Assembly (NCBI GenBank): GCA_963978895.1
Contig: OZ022244.1
Coordinates: 9,185,423 to 9,249,422 of the forward strand
DNA length: 64,000 nucleotides
Direction of reading: 5' to 3'
Source of the DNA: Erpobdella octoculata
Lineage: Eukaryota > Annelida > Clitellata > Hirudinida > Erpobdellidae
The position numbers and the translations under genes were made by a program. Position 1 is the first letter of the stretch. Each line of letters begins with the position of its first letter. The notes below the pieces were generated by a model, which saw only the letters and a list, made by a program, of their open reading frames with translations, ran no database searches and was not told where the DNA came from. Shown piece by piece: positions 11,478 through 22,400 of this stretch.

Positions 11478-12404
11478 TCAAAATCTTAAATTCTTCAACC
11501 GCAGGCGCTCCGAACGTCGTGGTCCGGTTTCAACTGAAGTATTCGCTTGCGTTGCTGATCTTGTCAGATCCGTCGGTAGAATTTCTCCTGGTACGGCTGT
11601 CGCACTGGATGGAGAACTCATTGGCAAACTGGTCGCTTGATTTCCTGTTGACACGGTTGCCGGACTTTTCGTCGTGATTGGACTCTTCGTTGACGTGGTC
11701 GCTGGACTCTTCGTTAATGTGGTCGCTGGACTCTTCGTTGACGTGGTCGCTGGACTCTTTGTTGACGTGGTGTCAAATGCGTCGTCTCCAGGACTCGATG
11801 ATGTGGAGTAACGTGTATCATAACGTGGGCGGAGTTGTTCCACATGGCGTTTCCAAATCGACCCATTTGAGCACAATCGTACTTGGATGTTTCGTGCTCC
11901 CAATATTTTGTTGACGATTGCAGGAATCCATCTTGGTTGTTTACCCTGTCTGGGACCACAGTGAAGAGCGTAACAAAAATCTCCAATTTTGTACTTGTGT
12001 TGTATTTGGAAAGATTCTTTGTTTGTTTTTTGACTTCGTTTATCCTGCATCTCTCGAACAAGGCAAGGAGGACATGGCCAAAGAGAATCTAATTTGGTTC
12101 TGATTTGTCGTCCATTCAAGAGTTCACTTGTGGAAAATCCAGATTCCAAGGGCGTTCTCCGATATTGCAAAAGAAAATCTTGCAAAGCTCTTCGGAGAGG
12201 ATGTGCAGACTTCGTGAGTGATTTTTTAAAAGTTTGTATCAATCGCTCAGCTGCCCCGTTGGTTGCAGGATGATAAGGAGCTCCAGAAAGATGAATGATG
12301 CCTCTTTCTTTGCACCAATTCTGAAATTCTTCAGAAGTAAAGGTTGGAGCATTATCAGTCACCAAAGTGTGTGGGAAACCAAAATGTGCGAAATCTTCAT
12401 CCAA
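11478..12404 (-). pseudogene. Gypsy B integrase core and C-terminus
   Basis: The frame holds the second and third catalytic positions of the integrase (TDNAPTF and HPATNGAAER), then the C-terminal domain with QPRWIPAIV. A low-complexity tail is built from an 8-residue repeat (STKSPATT). The first catalytic Asp lies in the preceding frame (VHLDHA, near 12530), which is itself scrambled after that point. So the integrase is broken into at least two frames. Confidence 0.85.
11655..11775 (-). repeat. 24-bp tandem repeat in Gypsy B integrase tail
   Basis: About five copies of a 24-bp unit code for the Thr/Ser/Pro-rich repeat STKSPATT. Copies differ by single substitutions. Confidence 0.8.
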
Positions 12405-13410
12405 AAACTGAGTTGTTGTTTTTGCTGTTATGGAACTTGTCGGATGTATACACGGGTATTTCGAATAGGCATCTACTATAACCAGCCAATTGGTTCCAAA
12501 AAAAATTTATGGCGTGATCCAGATGCACTCTGTCCCAAGGCTTTTCAGGAATCATCCACGGGTGATTCATCATCTTTGGTGGCTTGTTTTGCTTTTCAGC
12601 ACAAGAGCTACATGAACGACTTAAATTTTCAATATCGTTGTCAATTCGAGGCCAATAAACTATAGTTCTTGCTAGACGCTTCATTCTTTGCATTCCGAAA
12701 TGTCCTGTATGTAATAATTCTAAAATCTTGCCGCGTAATTTCTTTGGTATCACGATTCTTGCTCCAAAGAGTAGACAACCACTTTCTGTTGAAAGAGAAT
12801 CAGAAAGTTTCTCATACAGTTTTAATTCCGGTTGCATGATTCTATGAGGCCAGCCGTCTCTCACAAATCGTATCACTGTAGAGATAACAGGATTTTTACT
12901 TGACTCTTTTGATAACAGTCTGGAATCGGACATTTGTTGGCTGATTGTGTTAATAACGCAAACTGTTGAAACATCTGCATCTTCTTCTGTCGAGTCAAAT
13001 TCTCCGTCTTCGCATGCTGGTAGGCGACTGAGGGCGTCTGCATTTCCGTGTTCTCCGGTTTTTCGATATTCAATTGAGTAGTTGTACTGGCTCAATGTCA
13101 GGGCCCATCTTGCTAGACGATTTGCTGCCAGGACCGGAGTTCTTTTTGACGGACCAAACAATGCGAGGAGTGGTTTATGATCTGTCACCAGGATGAATCT
13201 ACGCCCGTACAAGAATTGATGAAATTTCTGCAGAAGCGTCGTTGTGTGTCTGTCAATGTTTTAGACACGTTGTAAAGAGGACGTTCAGAACCATCGCCAT
13301 ATCTGTGGAACAACACTGCTCCAATTCCTACTTCCGACGCATCGCATGACATTCCTAAGGAAGCCGTAGGATCAAAATGAGCTAGACTAACTTCATTCGC
13401 AAGAATATCT
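12397..13410 (-). pseudogene. Gypsy B RNase H and integrase N-terminus
   Basis: The main frame (12397-13212) has the RNase H end (LVTDHKPLLALF, then NADALSRLP) and the HHCC zinc domain of the integrase (H-T-G-H-F-G, C-S-S-C). The earlier RNase H part (CDASEVGIGAVLF-like, near 13340) is in another frame at 13213-13410. At least two frameshifts separate it from the RT frame. Confidence 0.8.
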
Positions 13411-15546
13411 TTAAGATGTTGGAATCTTCGTCACTGCATCTACTCGTTTTCCTTTTTCTATGCCGTTTCTGGTGAGTCGATGTCCCAAGTATTCCACTGA
13501 CGGTTGAGCAAAAACGCATTTCCTTTGATTGCACTTTAAACCTCTTTCTTGTAAACGTTGAAAAAGATTCCGTAGGTTTCTCAGATGCTCGTCAGCTGTG
13601 GTTCCACTCACTAGAATGTCGCCTAAATACACCGCTACTCCTGGTAGATCACACGTTAATTTGTCCATTATTTCTTGAAAATAACCTGGAGCTGAAGTGA
13701 TGCCAAAAGGTAGACGTGTTTGTAGAAGTACACCTTTGTGTGTGCTCAACGCTAGTCTTCTTTGACTTTCTGGCGCCAGTTTAATCTGGAGGTATGCATC
13801 TGCGAGATCGATTTTACTGAAACAAAAACTTCCCCCTAGTTTTCTCATCAGATCTTCTGGAAGTGGCATTGGGTAACGATGTGTTTCAAGTTGAGAGTTG
13901 ATCGTTACCAAGTAGTCTCCACAGATTCTTAGTCCTGCCTTTTTCTGATTCGGTTGAATCCGTTTTCTGACTGGAACTACCGGGGTTCCATAATGATTGA
14001 ACTGAGCTGGAATCCATATACCTTTTCTTATTCCTGCATCATACACATTGTTCAATTCTTCCAGGATAGCAAACGGTACTGTCCGGGGCTTGCAGAAAAT
14101 CGGTTCCGAATCTGGTTTGAACTTTATTTCTAGTTCGACATCTTTAAGACACCCCAGTTGTGGATCGAACAATTCGCTGTATTCAGAGCACAAAAGTTGA
14201 CATTCATTTTGAAGGTGGTTTTCTGTTGTTTCCGTTATAACCTGAACGGAACTGAAGTTCTTTGACAGCAATGCGGTGACGTCAATCTTCATATCACGTA
14301 TCGCCTCAAATCCCAGTAGGTTGAGATCATTTGCTTTTGTGACATTGAACCACACTCTTCTTTGGATGTCAGAGTTTTTCAATTTTACGTCTGTTTCAAA
14401 TGTGCCCATTGTTGGGATGTTATCTCCCGTTGCTGAACAATATCTTTTATTATTCAGATGCAACTTCGGTTTCCCCAGTTTGATCCATGCAGCTCGTGAG
14501 CAAAAGTTGTCTCTGGAACCACTATCAATGAGAAAACTGAAGGGTTGACTGTTGAGAGTCAACTGTTGCAACAAAGGATTTCGTCCTTTCATGGTGAACA
14601 CGTGTTCTTTCACGAATTCATCTTTTGCAAATACACACTGAACTTGTCTTTTCTTTTTTAGACAAACAGGTTGCAGATGTCCTTTCTTTTGACAGAAATT
14701 GCATATGTAGTTTGCAAAACGACATTCTTTAAAAGTGTGGTTGTTCTTACCGCAACGTCGACACTTTTCTTTAGGAACATTTGGCGTTTTATCAGTTGCG
14801 TGCTGCTGATGATATTCCGTATGTTTCTTCTGCTTTCTTCGATCAACTTTGAATACCTGAGACGTTCTCTCAGGTGATGGGGCTTTTTCGCAAACGGTTT
14901 CTTTTGCAACTTGAGCTGCATCTTCGGTTTCGCATGCTATCTCTATTGCTCTTGCAAAAGATAACTCATCGTCATTTATGCGGAACAGAGCTCGGAGGAC
15001 TGCTTCATTGTTGACGGAACAGATGAATCTGGTCCTCATTGCTTCATCTTGTGGATTCTCGATGGAAGCGAAATCACAAGTTGTCGCTGCTTGACGAATT
15101 CTTGCCGCCAACTGGTTGATGGTTTCACCTGCTTCTCGTTTCATTCCGGTCCAGAATTTGTACCTTTCTCGGACGACAAACTTTGATGGGTTAAATTGAT
15201 TTCCCATAAACATTTCGATTTCTTCTATCGTTAAGTCATTCGCTTTCTTTGGCGGTGTTTGCTGACTTGCTAACGTATCAAGAAACTTGTATGTTGACGA
15301 GGTTTGATTAGTCAAGAAAACTTGAGGTATTTTTCGACCAGGAACCGAATGAGCACCAGTGAAAGTTTCAAACCTTGCCCAGTAATCTTTCCATAATTCT
15401 TTCAAAGGGTCGAAAGCTTCGAAACTTGGAATATTTGTTGCCGATGGTTGTAAACTCAAAATCAACCTCTCTATTTGTTTTAGCATAATAAAACGATTCA
15501 TAATTCTTCCTCCTGTTGGTCTCTCTAAATTGGTTGTTGAGGACAT
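13411..15546 (-). pseudogene. Gypsy B gag-protease-RT with mutated active site
   Basis: One long frame (open from 15630) encodes gag, two zinc knuckles (CRRCGKNNHTFKEC and CNFCQKKGHLQPVC, near 14680-14770), an aspartic protease with LIDSGSRDN (near 14520), and RT fingers/palm with LPFGITSAPGYFQE. The catalytic box near 13620 reads YLGD instead of YLDD, so the first aspartate is glycine and the RT should be inactive. I prefer the ATG at 15546 (MSSTTN) because the frame upstream of it looks non-coding; this choice is uncertain. The frame ends near 13411 by frameshift before RNase H. No 5' LTR is recognisable to the right. Confidence 0.85.
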
Positions 15547-15745
15547 GATGGATGTCACAGTTAAACCCTCATTTTTTACTGTTAGACTTGTGGAAAGGGA
15601 AGCCAAATGAACTTTGAGTAATGATAACAAAATTATGTATTTTTATATTTTTTTAACTTAGCTACAAAAAAATACATGTTTATTTTATGTACTTAACCAG
15701 AAAAGTTTTAACGAGCATGAATTTGCTTCAGCAGTTTGTGAAAAG

Positions 15746-16192
15746 CAGTGTTGATCTAAGTACTTCAAACATGTACTACAATATAAGTATAACATAACAA
15801 AAAACTAAAAGGTTTCTTTGTAAGTTCTTTATATTTAAATTTGTTTTTTAGAATATAGATGAAATATTTTTTTTTTAAATTAAAATGTAATTTTTTAGAA
15901 AATTTTCCAAAAGAAATAAAATGCATTGTTATGAAGAGCAATAGATTCCAAGTTTCAGCTTGATTGGATGACGAAAAATTTATTAGTTCTCATTTCCAAG
16001 ATTTTCAAGCAAGTGAGACCAGCATGTTAGAGGGATTTAACAATGTTGTCTGGCTTTAGAGTATTTATAAGTATAAATACTTAAATACATTATTTATTTT
16101 GTACCTGAACAAATGAACACATTCTTCACTTGCACTTAAGTAAAAGAACACAATTTTCACTTGTACTTAAGTAAAAGTACTTGGGTACACTG
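15746..16192. mobile_element. GTACTT-rich hAT-like non-autonomous element
   Basis: The left end reads CAGTGTTGATCTAAGTACTT. The right end, read inward, is CAGTGTACCCAAGTACTT. Several GTACTT/AAGTAC words lie near the right end. CAGTG termini fit hAT elements. No clear 8-bp duplication is seen, so the ends are tentative. The same kind of terminus occurs at 27557-27719. Confidence 0.45.
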
Positions 16193-16380
16193 AACATTTT
16201 TATTAAGTGGGAAAATATGTCGTTTTGGTTCGACCAGTATTAAACCTTGTGTTAGGAAACAACCAAATCTGCTGGTTTTCATAAAATGAAGCAATGTTCC
16301 AAAATATGTGTTACTTATGTCAGCAGAAAAATACCTGAAAACTTATCGGAATCTCTTTGCTCAAAAACTGGAATATCTAT

Positions 16381-16672
16381 TGTCAGGGGTCGCTCTACCG
16401 GACCTCCTGACAAGTGTACCTTGCACCCGTCGACCTGTCTAGACAGGAACCTAGACATTGGCAGACGTTGTTTTCTTGTTGTTTGTTTACGCGTTTCCTG
16501 AGGCTATATATATAGCGCTTTGAACCCCGCCAGTACAGTCGAGCTATTTAGTATCAGGCGAAGTCCTGCGTGTTTAATATTTGATTTGCGCATTATTAAA
16601 GTTGTTTTGTCGTGTTGTTGTGTTGCCTTTTTTCCTGGTGTTCACGGCATTCCAGCAGGGAAGACGGTGACA
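16381..16672 (+). repeat. 5' LTR of LTR element C
   Basis: The segment starts TGTCAGGGGTCGC and ends GGTGACA (TG...CA), 292 bp. It contains a TATA-like ctatatatata at about 16503. Immediately after it comes ttttggtggcagcggtggga, a typical primer-binding-site context, and then a gag-like frame. The opposite LTR is not in the window. Confidence 0.7.
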
Positions 16673-16910
16673 TTTTGGTGGCAGCGGTGGGATCAAGTAG
16701 CAGGAAGAAAGAAGTGCGACAAGCAAGTTTGGGGAGAAGATCTCTCTTGCCGGTGAAGTTCTCCTTGGATCAGCTAACCAGTTACGAGGCTTTCCGTGGC
16801 TAGAATCGGCCGACCCATCCGTGCTCAAGGTTTGAGTTTCTTTTCGAGTTTTCCCACCGGTCTGAGTTTAGATAGGTAGGTCTTTTATATTGATACTTAT
16901 CTGGTTGAAG

Positions 16911-17401
16911 ATGGATAGTAAGTCGTCCGGTGTTGAGGGTTGTGAAAACCCAGCGCAATTACCTAGAGGGAATGTGTCTCCAAAAAATTGGGAGGATGCG
17001 GGGAACGTTAGAAGGGAAGACACTAGTGGGTTTGGCGAAGATCCGACGTGGGGAGATCGACGAGGAGAACGTCATGAAAAACAAAAGCGTAGAGGTATGT
17101 GGGATGGTGAAGAAAGGAGAAAAGAGTTGGAAATAGAAAAGCAATTGGAAAATGAATCGATAGATAGAGCATTGCGAAAGAGAGAATTGCAATTAAAAGT
17201 GATGATGTTAGAAGAAGAACTAGAAAATAGAAAGCTAAGATGGCTAGAATTAGAAGAGGTGAGAAGGAGGGAGGAACGAGCTGAAAGAGACAGGGAAGAA
17301 ACAAGACGATGGAGAATAGAGGAACGCGAACGAATGATAGCTCGAGAAAATTTTGAAACTTCGGTTGAAAGTCGGGCTAGTCGGTGTATATCAAATATTA
17401 G
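16911..17401 (+). pseudogene. Truncated gag-like protein of LTR element C
   Basis: The ATG at 16911 (MDSKSSGVEG) opens a frame of highly charged sequence. Residues about 60-150 form a strong E/R/K-rich coiled coil. No knuckle or capsid motif is reached because the TIR element at 17402 interrupts the frame. The gag does not resume beyond 18416 in any frame I can recognise. The position after LTR and primer site is the main reason for the call. Confidence 0.55.
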
Positions 17402-18416
17402 GGTAATCTTTCCCACGGACGGCCCGTGTGGCGGATTAATACATAATTCCTATAATTAACTATAAACACGATGAAAAAACACTAGTTTAAAAATTATGAT
17501 AATTAGTATAAATAATTTATTTAAAATGGGAAAATGTCTTATAAAAAAATAAATAATGTAATTATAATTTAAAAAATTTTACATAGAAAAAATTTGAGTT
17601 TTAAGGAAAAGTGTAAACGAAGGATTCGCGTAGCATGTTATATAACGTTATAACTATTACCATGGCGGTAGGCGCCGGTATGCGATCTTTGATTCGCTAT
17701 ATCTTCATTAATAATATTTTTTACACTATATAGTATATTCAAACACAGAATTTGTACCTTTATTTAAAATAATAGTGAAATTTAAAAAAAAATTATATTG
17801 AAACTTTGTATGCGACTACCTAGGATAGGGTTAGGGGTAGGGATATGGTTATGGGTAGGGTTAGGGTAAGGGTTAGAGGTAGGGTTAGGGTTAAGGGTAG
17901 GGTAAGGGTAGGATTAGGGTTAGGGGTAAGGTTAGGGGTAAAGTTAGGGGTAGAGATAGGGTTTCATTTTAAAAAGGGATTGCAATTTTACAGATTGCAA
18001 TCACGGCGAACCGCCGGGGCAATAGCAGCGACCTTATATAAAGTGACTAGCGGGGTTTACTTCGTTGTTTCTCTCGCATTTTGTTCTTTATCGTTTTACA
18101 TAGAAAAAGTTTTAAAATTTTAAATTATTTTTTTTTATAACTAATAGTTTGTTTTTTAAATAAAATTTTATTATAAACTAATTTTAATTCTTTTTTATTC
18201 ATTTCATTCATACGATCATCGTACCTCACCACTCACAACTACGATGTAAATAGTGCTTGGAAGGGTACTACTTACCGTTTTCAAAGTCTCTCAAATTACG
18301 ATAAATGTTTTTTTTTAATTAAATTTGGTATAAAATTTGTTTTTTTATGTTATTGTAACAAAATAAAAATAATACGACTATTTTTTCGGCACGGGCCGTC
18401 CGTAGGAAAGATTACC
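17402..18416. mobile_element. TIR element with internal telomere-like repeats
   Basis: The left end GGTAATCTTTCCCACGGACG and the right end read inward, GGTAATCTTTCCTACGGACG, form terminal inverted repeats of about 27 bp with one mismatch, reaching through GGCCCGTG. No ORF of note is inside. The 5' third is AT-rich; the middle carries a GGGTTAGGG-type block. I could not define a target duplication, so the superfamily is unassigned. It cuts the gag of LTR element C. Confidence 0.75.
17824..17960 (+). repeat. Degenerate TTAGGG-type telomere-like repeat
   Basis: About 20 units of GGGTTA with variants such as GGGTAA and GGGGTA run for 137 bases. The repeat lies inside the TIR element. It shows the animal telomere motif but is interstitial here. 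Confidence 0.85.
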
Positions 18417-20250
18417 AGCAATTTTTGTTTAATTATATTAATTACTAACTTTTAGTACTAAAATAAGCTGTTCACCTAAAAAAAGACCTATTTAGACTTG
18501 GCCCACGGACTAATAGATCGTCAGATTAAAATAAAATTAAGTGTAAAATAACATGTAAAATTAAGTGAATATAAAATGAAATGTAAAATGAAGTGTACAA
18601 TGAAATATAATCTCATAAACGTTTTTTGATGCCATCATTCAGCAAACTTCATTTGAATTGCAAGCGAAAAACCATAACAATTTTTTTCCACTTGCCAGGG
18701 GTTTTTGGAGGTTTTGCTGTCGTTTTACTCTCTCTTTCCCTACACGTTTCCATCCCCGCTTGCTCTTCCACTCCAGCTACTCTTCCGTTTCATCTCCATT
18801 TCCCGCTTGCTCTCCCACTCCCACATGTTCTCTCGTTCCCTTTCTCGCTCGATTTCCTGCTCTCACTCGTTTTCGCACAAGGACCACAAACCAAAATAAA
18901 GTTGAAAATCGACGTAATGAAAACAACAAGTTGATGACTTTTTGTTATAATGGTTTTAAACTGAGTTGCAGGCACGTAATTTGAAAAATGGGCAGGAGAA
19001 AATTCGCCCTCCTTTGATTTTTCAGAGGTGAAAAAAAACTTTTTGTTTACTATTAATACTTTTTGGGGCGCAGCTCAATGCTAGATTTACAAAAATTTAT
19101 AGCACATTAATTGTGTGGAAGTGCTGAATCTAAGTTCAAACTTATTTTGCCAAAATAGATTCAGCACTTATGTGGTGTCGAAACAAGCTGCTTCATTCAC
19201 AACTACTTGCGGAATTCTTTTAAAATCATTAAAAAAAAAACCGAAGAAGACCGTCTTTTTAATAACTATTATCAATAATAGAGCGCTCTTGAATTGTCTT
19301 CCAAACAGTTTGAGTGAACTAGTCAAAGTTTTTAACTTTGTGACATTGCCGGTGACGTAAGTTGGAAATGAATGTTTATAAACCATAGTTTCATTAATTT
19401 AATATTTGGTTGTTTGTTATATTATTAAATGTATCTAACCTGTGTAAATTGCAAAAATATTGTCCCCCCCTTGGAAAAAGCTAAAGTTACGCGATTACGC
19501 GCGGAAGCGTATATAACATAAAGCAAATATTGTTCGGAAAAGTTCCCGCACCTTTCCTACTTACCAAGATAACCTCCTGAAAGTGACAGATTCAAGTATT
19601 TAGTAAGGGAGGGTCCGAAATTTCTTTTAAGTTTTTTTTTTTAATTTTTATTAGGTACTGTCATTATGCAACCCGCTAATAATTATCTTGAATTTCTTTT
19701 ATTTAGTTAGACAAAACAAAACAATTAAAATGTAATTTTCTATTTACCAAACAGCTGGGTTACCCTTGTTGTCTTTTTCTTTCTTTTTTAAACCTACTGA
19801 AAAATATCGATTTTGCCAGGCAGTTTTCAACTATTTGCAGAACTTCTGTCAAGAACGCCGTCGTTGTCTGCTCTTGTCATTCCTGATGCACGTTGAAAAT
19901 CGTTGCTTTGGCAACGACCGTAAGTGGGTCAAGAAACACTAAAATTGATTCATAAAAACTCGTCTATCTTGTGGCAAAGTCATTTGGAAACGTTTTTAAG
20001 GCCCATCGTCCCCTGCTTCGTGGCTGTGTCATTGGAGGAAAGAATGCAATTACAAATTTTGTTTGTAGTTCTGAATTTATTCCTGATTGTCGGATCATCA
20101 CAACTCATAGAGCCAGCAAAGTTCAACCGGTAGTTGAAACAGTAGGGAAGACCGAAGGAATTTGAAACAAAGGTGAATTGAAACAGTACCGATTTCTTGG
20201 AACTTAATGCCGTTAGCGAGCTGGCTACAACCGCTTTTCAACCACTTCCA
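18417..20250. other. AT-rich region without recognised genes
   Basis: No supported coding sequence. At about 18690-18870 there is a pyrimidine-rich stretch (CTCTCTTTCCC, CTTGCTCTCCC words) resembling 39640-39780 and the complement of 10190-10280, probably an internal part of one dispersed repeat. The rest shows nothing I can name. Confidence 0.5.
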
Positions 20251-20254
20251 TAGA

Positions 20255-20338
20255 TGCACATACTAAATATACACACATCCAGGTTTGCTGCAATGCATGA
20301 AAACTTATTAAGAAAAACATAAACATGTTGACTTGTTC

Positions 20339-20369
<31 letters not shown>

Positions 20370-20640
20370 AAATGATATATTTACAACTTACAACACATTA
20401 TGAACAAGATTATATTTAACAAACACAGCAATTAACAAAAAACATGCCCACACATGCACATACTAAATATACACTCTGATTTACTGAAATGCGTGGAAAC
20501 GCATTGGGAAAAGGATCAACGTATATGTTCATATATATACAAAATGACATATTTACAACTCATTATAAATAATATTATGTTTAAATTTAACATGTGCACA
20601 CATCTAGCTTTTAAAATATAAAACACATACACACAAATGA
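20255..20640. repeat. Diverged tandem duplication of about 200 bp
   Basis: The segment starting cacatactaaatatacac at about 20256 recurs at about 20456, with shared downstream words (gttcatatatata, caaaatgacatatttacaac, taacaaacac-like). A (TA)n tract sits in the first copy. Confidence 0.6.
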
Positions 20641-20664
20641 CTCGTTAGTTTACCCTCCAGCCCG

Positions 20665-20785
20665 GTTTAACCGCAACTGTTAGGTGGTGGTATGTTTAAT
20701 TAAATTCCGAGTCCGGTTAAACCGCAACTGTCAGGTGGTGGTATGTTTAATTAAATTCTGAGTCCGGTTTAACTGCAACTGTTTG
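20665..20785. repeat. About 61-bp tandem repeat, two and a half copies
   Basis: The unit starts GTCCGGTTTAACCGCAACTG and includes ggtggtggtatgtttaatta. Copies start at about 20660, 20710 and 20762. The GGTTTAACC core is itself nearly palindromic. Confidence 0.75.
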
Positions 20786-21069
20786 ATTCTTCATTTAGGA
20801 CTAATTGGCTAGCTCGTTTGCCCTCAATATTTCAAAAACCAAAATGAAGCCAGCATAAATGAAGCTGTTATCAAACATTCAGATCTTCAGTTTGAATGAT
20901 ACTATAACCACAACTGATAAATGCTTTCAGTGAGATAATGAAAAAATAGTGAAAATCAGACTAGAATATCAAATAACTACAATCAAACCGTCAAAAACTA
21001 AAATTGCTGTCTAAGTTCGAAAGCAGCAAGAAACATTAAATTTCTTCCTCATAGAAGAAATCAATGTCT

Positions 21070-21665
21070 TCATAAAAAAAACTGTGGATCATTGCTCTCA
21101 ACCACATGTTCTGTGCCACAAGATTCGTCTTCACTGTCACTGCTTATATTATTTGTTTCATCCGCTGTTACACCACCATTTGAGCAATCCGTTCCATGAC
21201 AATTTCCGCACGCAGAAACACAGTGCATATTGTTTTGCAGACATGAACACAACTTGGATAAGCAGTTTCCATTACAATTGCATCGAACAAACTTCAGGAC
21301 TGACTGACGTGCAATGTCACCCACTATTTTCACGGGTTTTAAGCAGCTATCAACTAATTCCCAGCCCCAGTCGGTTGCCTTCAAGACTACTTTGTCCAGA
21401 GTCCCCCAAATCACAGCATGCAAATGAACGCGTCGGACATGCAGGTGAGCAGCACATTCTGATAGTGGCAGACTTTCTGGTTGAAAACGACGACAGAGCC
21501 AATTTGAAATATGACTCATACCGTAAATCAGCCAATCTTTCTCCTACTTTCCCGCCATACAGACTGACCAACAGGTTAGAACCAGCTCTGCACACCTCAT
21601 CATCCGTAGCATTGCTTCTTTACAGAGCCATGCGGCACGACAAATGCAATTTAATTACATGTTTG
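21070..21665 (-). pseudogene. Cysteine-rich transposon-associated protein, C-terminal fragment
   Basis: The minus strand encodes a segment ending in a dense cysteine pattern, VRCNCNGNCLSKLCSCL then HCVSACGNCHGTDC. It is preceded by a P-x-S-E-C-A-A-H-x-H-x-x-R-V-H motif and DWGWEL. This arrangement recurs in many uncharacterised invertebrate proteins that occur in multiple copies; the exact function is not known to me. The upstream part (21520-21660, LYGGKVGERLADLRYESY) belongs to the same protein but is one frame off, so this copy is broken. A stop follows the acidic tail near 21070. Confidence 0.55.
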
Positions 21666-22400
21666 TTGTAGTGCACATTAATATAATTTACCAAATAACA
21701 ACGACCGGTAACTTCCAGTTTTTTAAATACAGTGGGCAAGGCTCTTACAACTTCAGCGGTGTGTTCAGATGTTTCTTGCTTCCAAATTGAACATTTTAGA
21801 AAATCTGAATTTATTTCTGTTTCCTCAGAAATTACAGAAGAAGTTATTTTAGTCCTCACTTCCTTTTCATACATACATGTTCTACACTAATCTACACTTC
21901 TGCACCATTATAAACCACTCGACAAAAAATGTAGCAAACTTCCAGTGAGAACGGAAAAGAAAATAGCAATCTTCTAAAAAATTGTTTCTGTTGATATTTT
22001 TTAATTTGTCTTATTTATCTTTCAAATAGACCTAATCTAAACGTATACTAGTCGCCAAGCAAAGAAGCGAACGACACTAAATTTTACTAACTATCGCTCA
22101 TCAAACTAAATGCCGTATAACTCACGACACACAACTCCGATTTTTATAGAATTTCGAATGCTAAGTTCTTATCACTATTTTACACCTAATCTGAAAATTC
22201 CATGCTTGCTAGGATTTGTTCACACTTCCAATGCAACGAAATTTTCTACGTTCTGACTATGTGGAGTTCTGCGTGTCATGTGACAAAAATCGTGAAAAGT
22301 AAATTTTTAACGGTTTTTTACAATACCTCTACTTTGATATAGGTTTTGTATTTTAGTTTAAGTTATATATGTTTCGAATGCTCATTTAACTACAGATTTA

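Noticed and set aside
11678..11914. Plus-strand repeat protein over the Gypsy B tail
   Set aside because: It mirrors the 24-bp repeat of the minus-strand integrase tail.
16959..17416. Minus-strand Ser/Phe/Leu-rich frames over the gag-like region
   Set aside because: They are shadows of the charged coiled coil on the plus strand, which sits correctly after an LTR and primer site.
17824..17960. True chromosome end
   Set aside because: The telomere-like block is degenerate, short and enclosed by inverted repeats with unrelated DNA on both sides.
18626..18984. Overlapping Ser/Phe/Leu-rich frames
   Set aside because: They arise from a pyrimidine-rich repeat that recurs at 39.7 kb and, reversed, at 10.2 kb.
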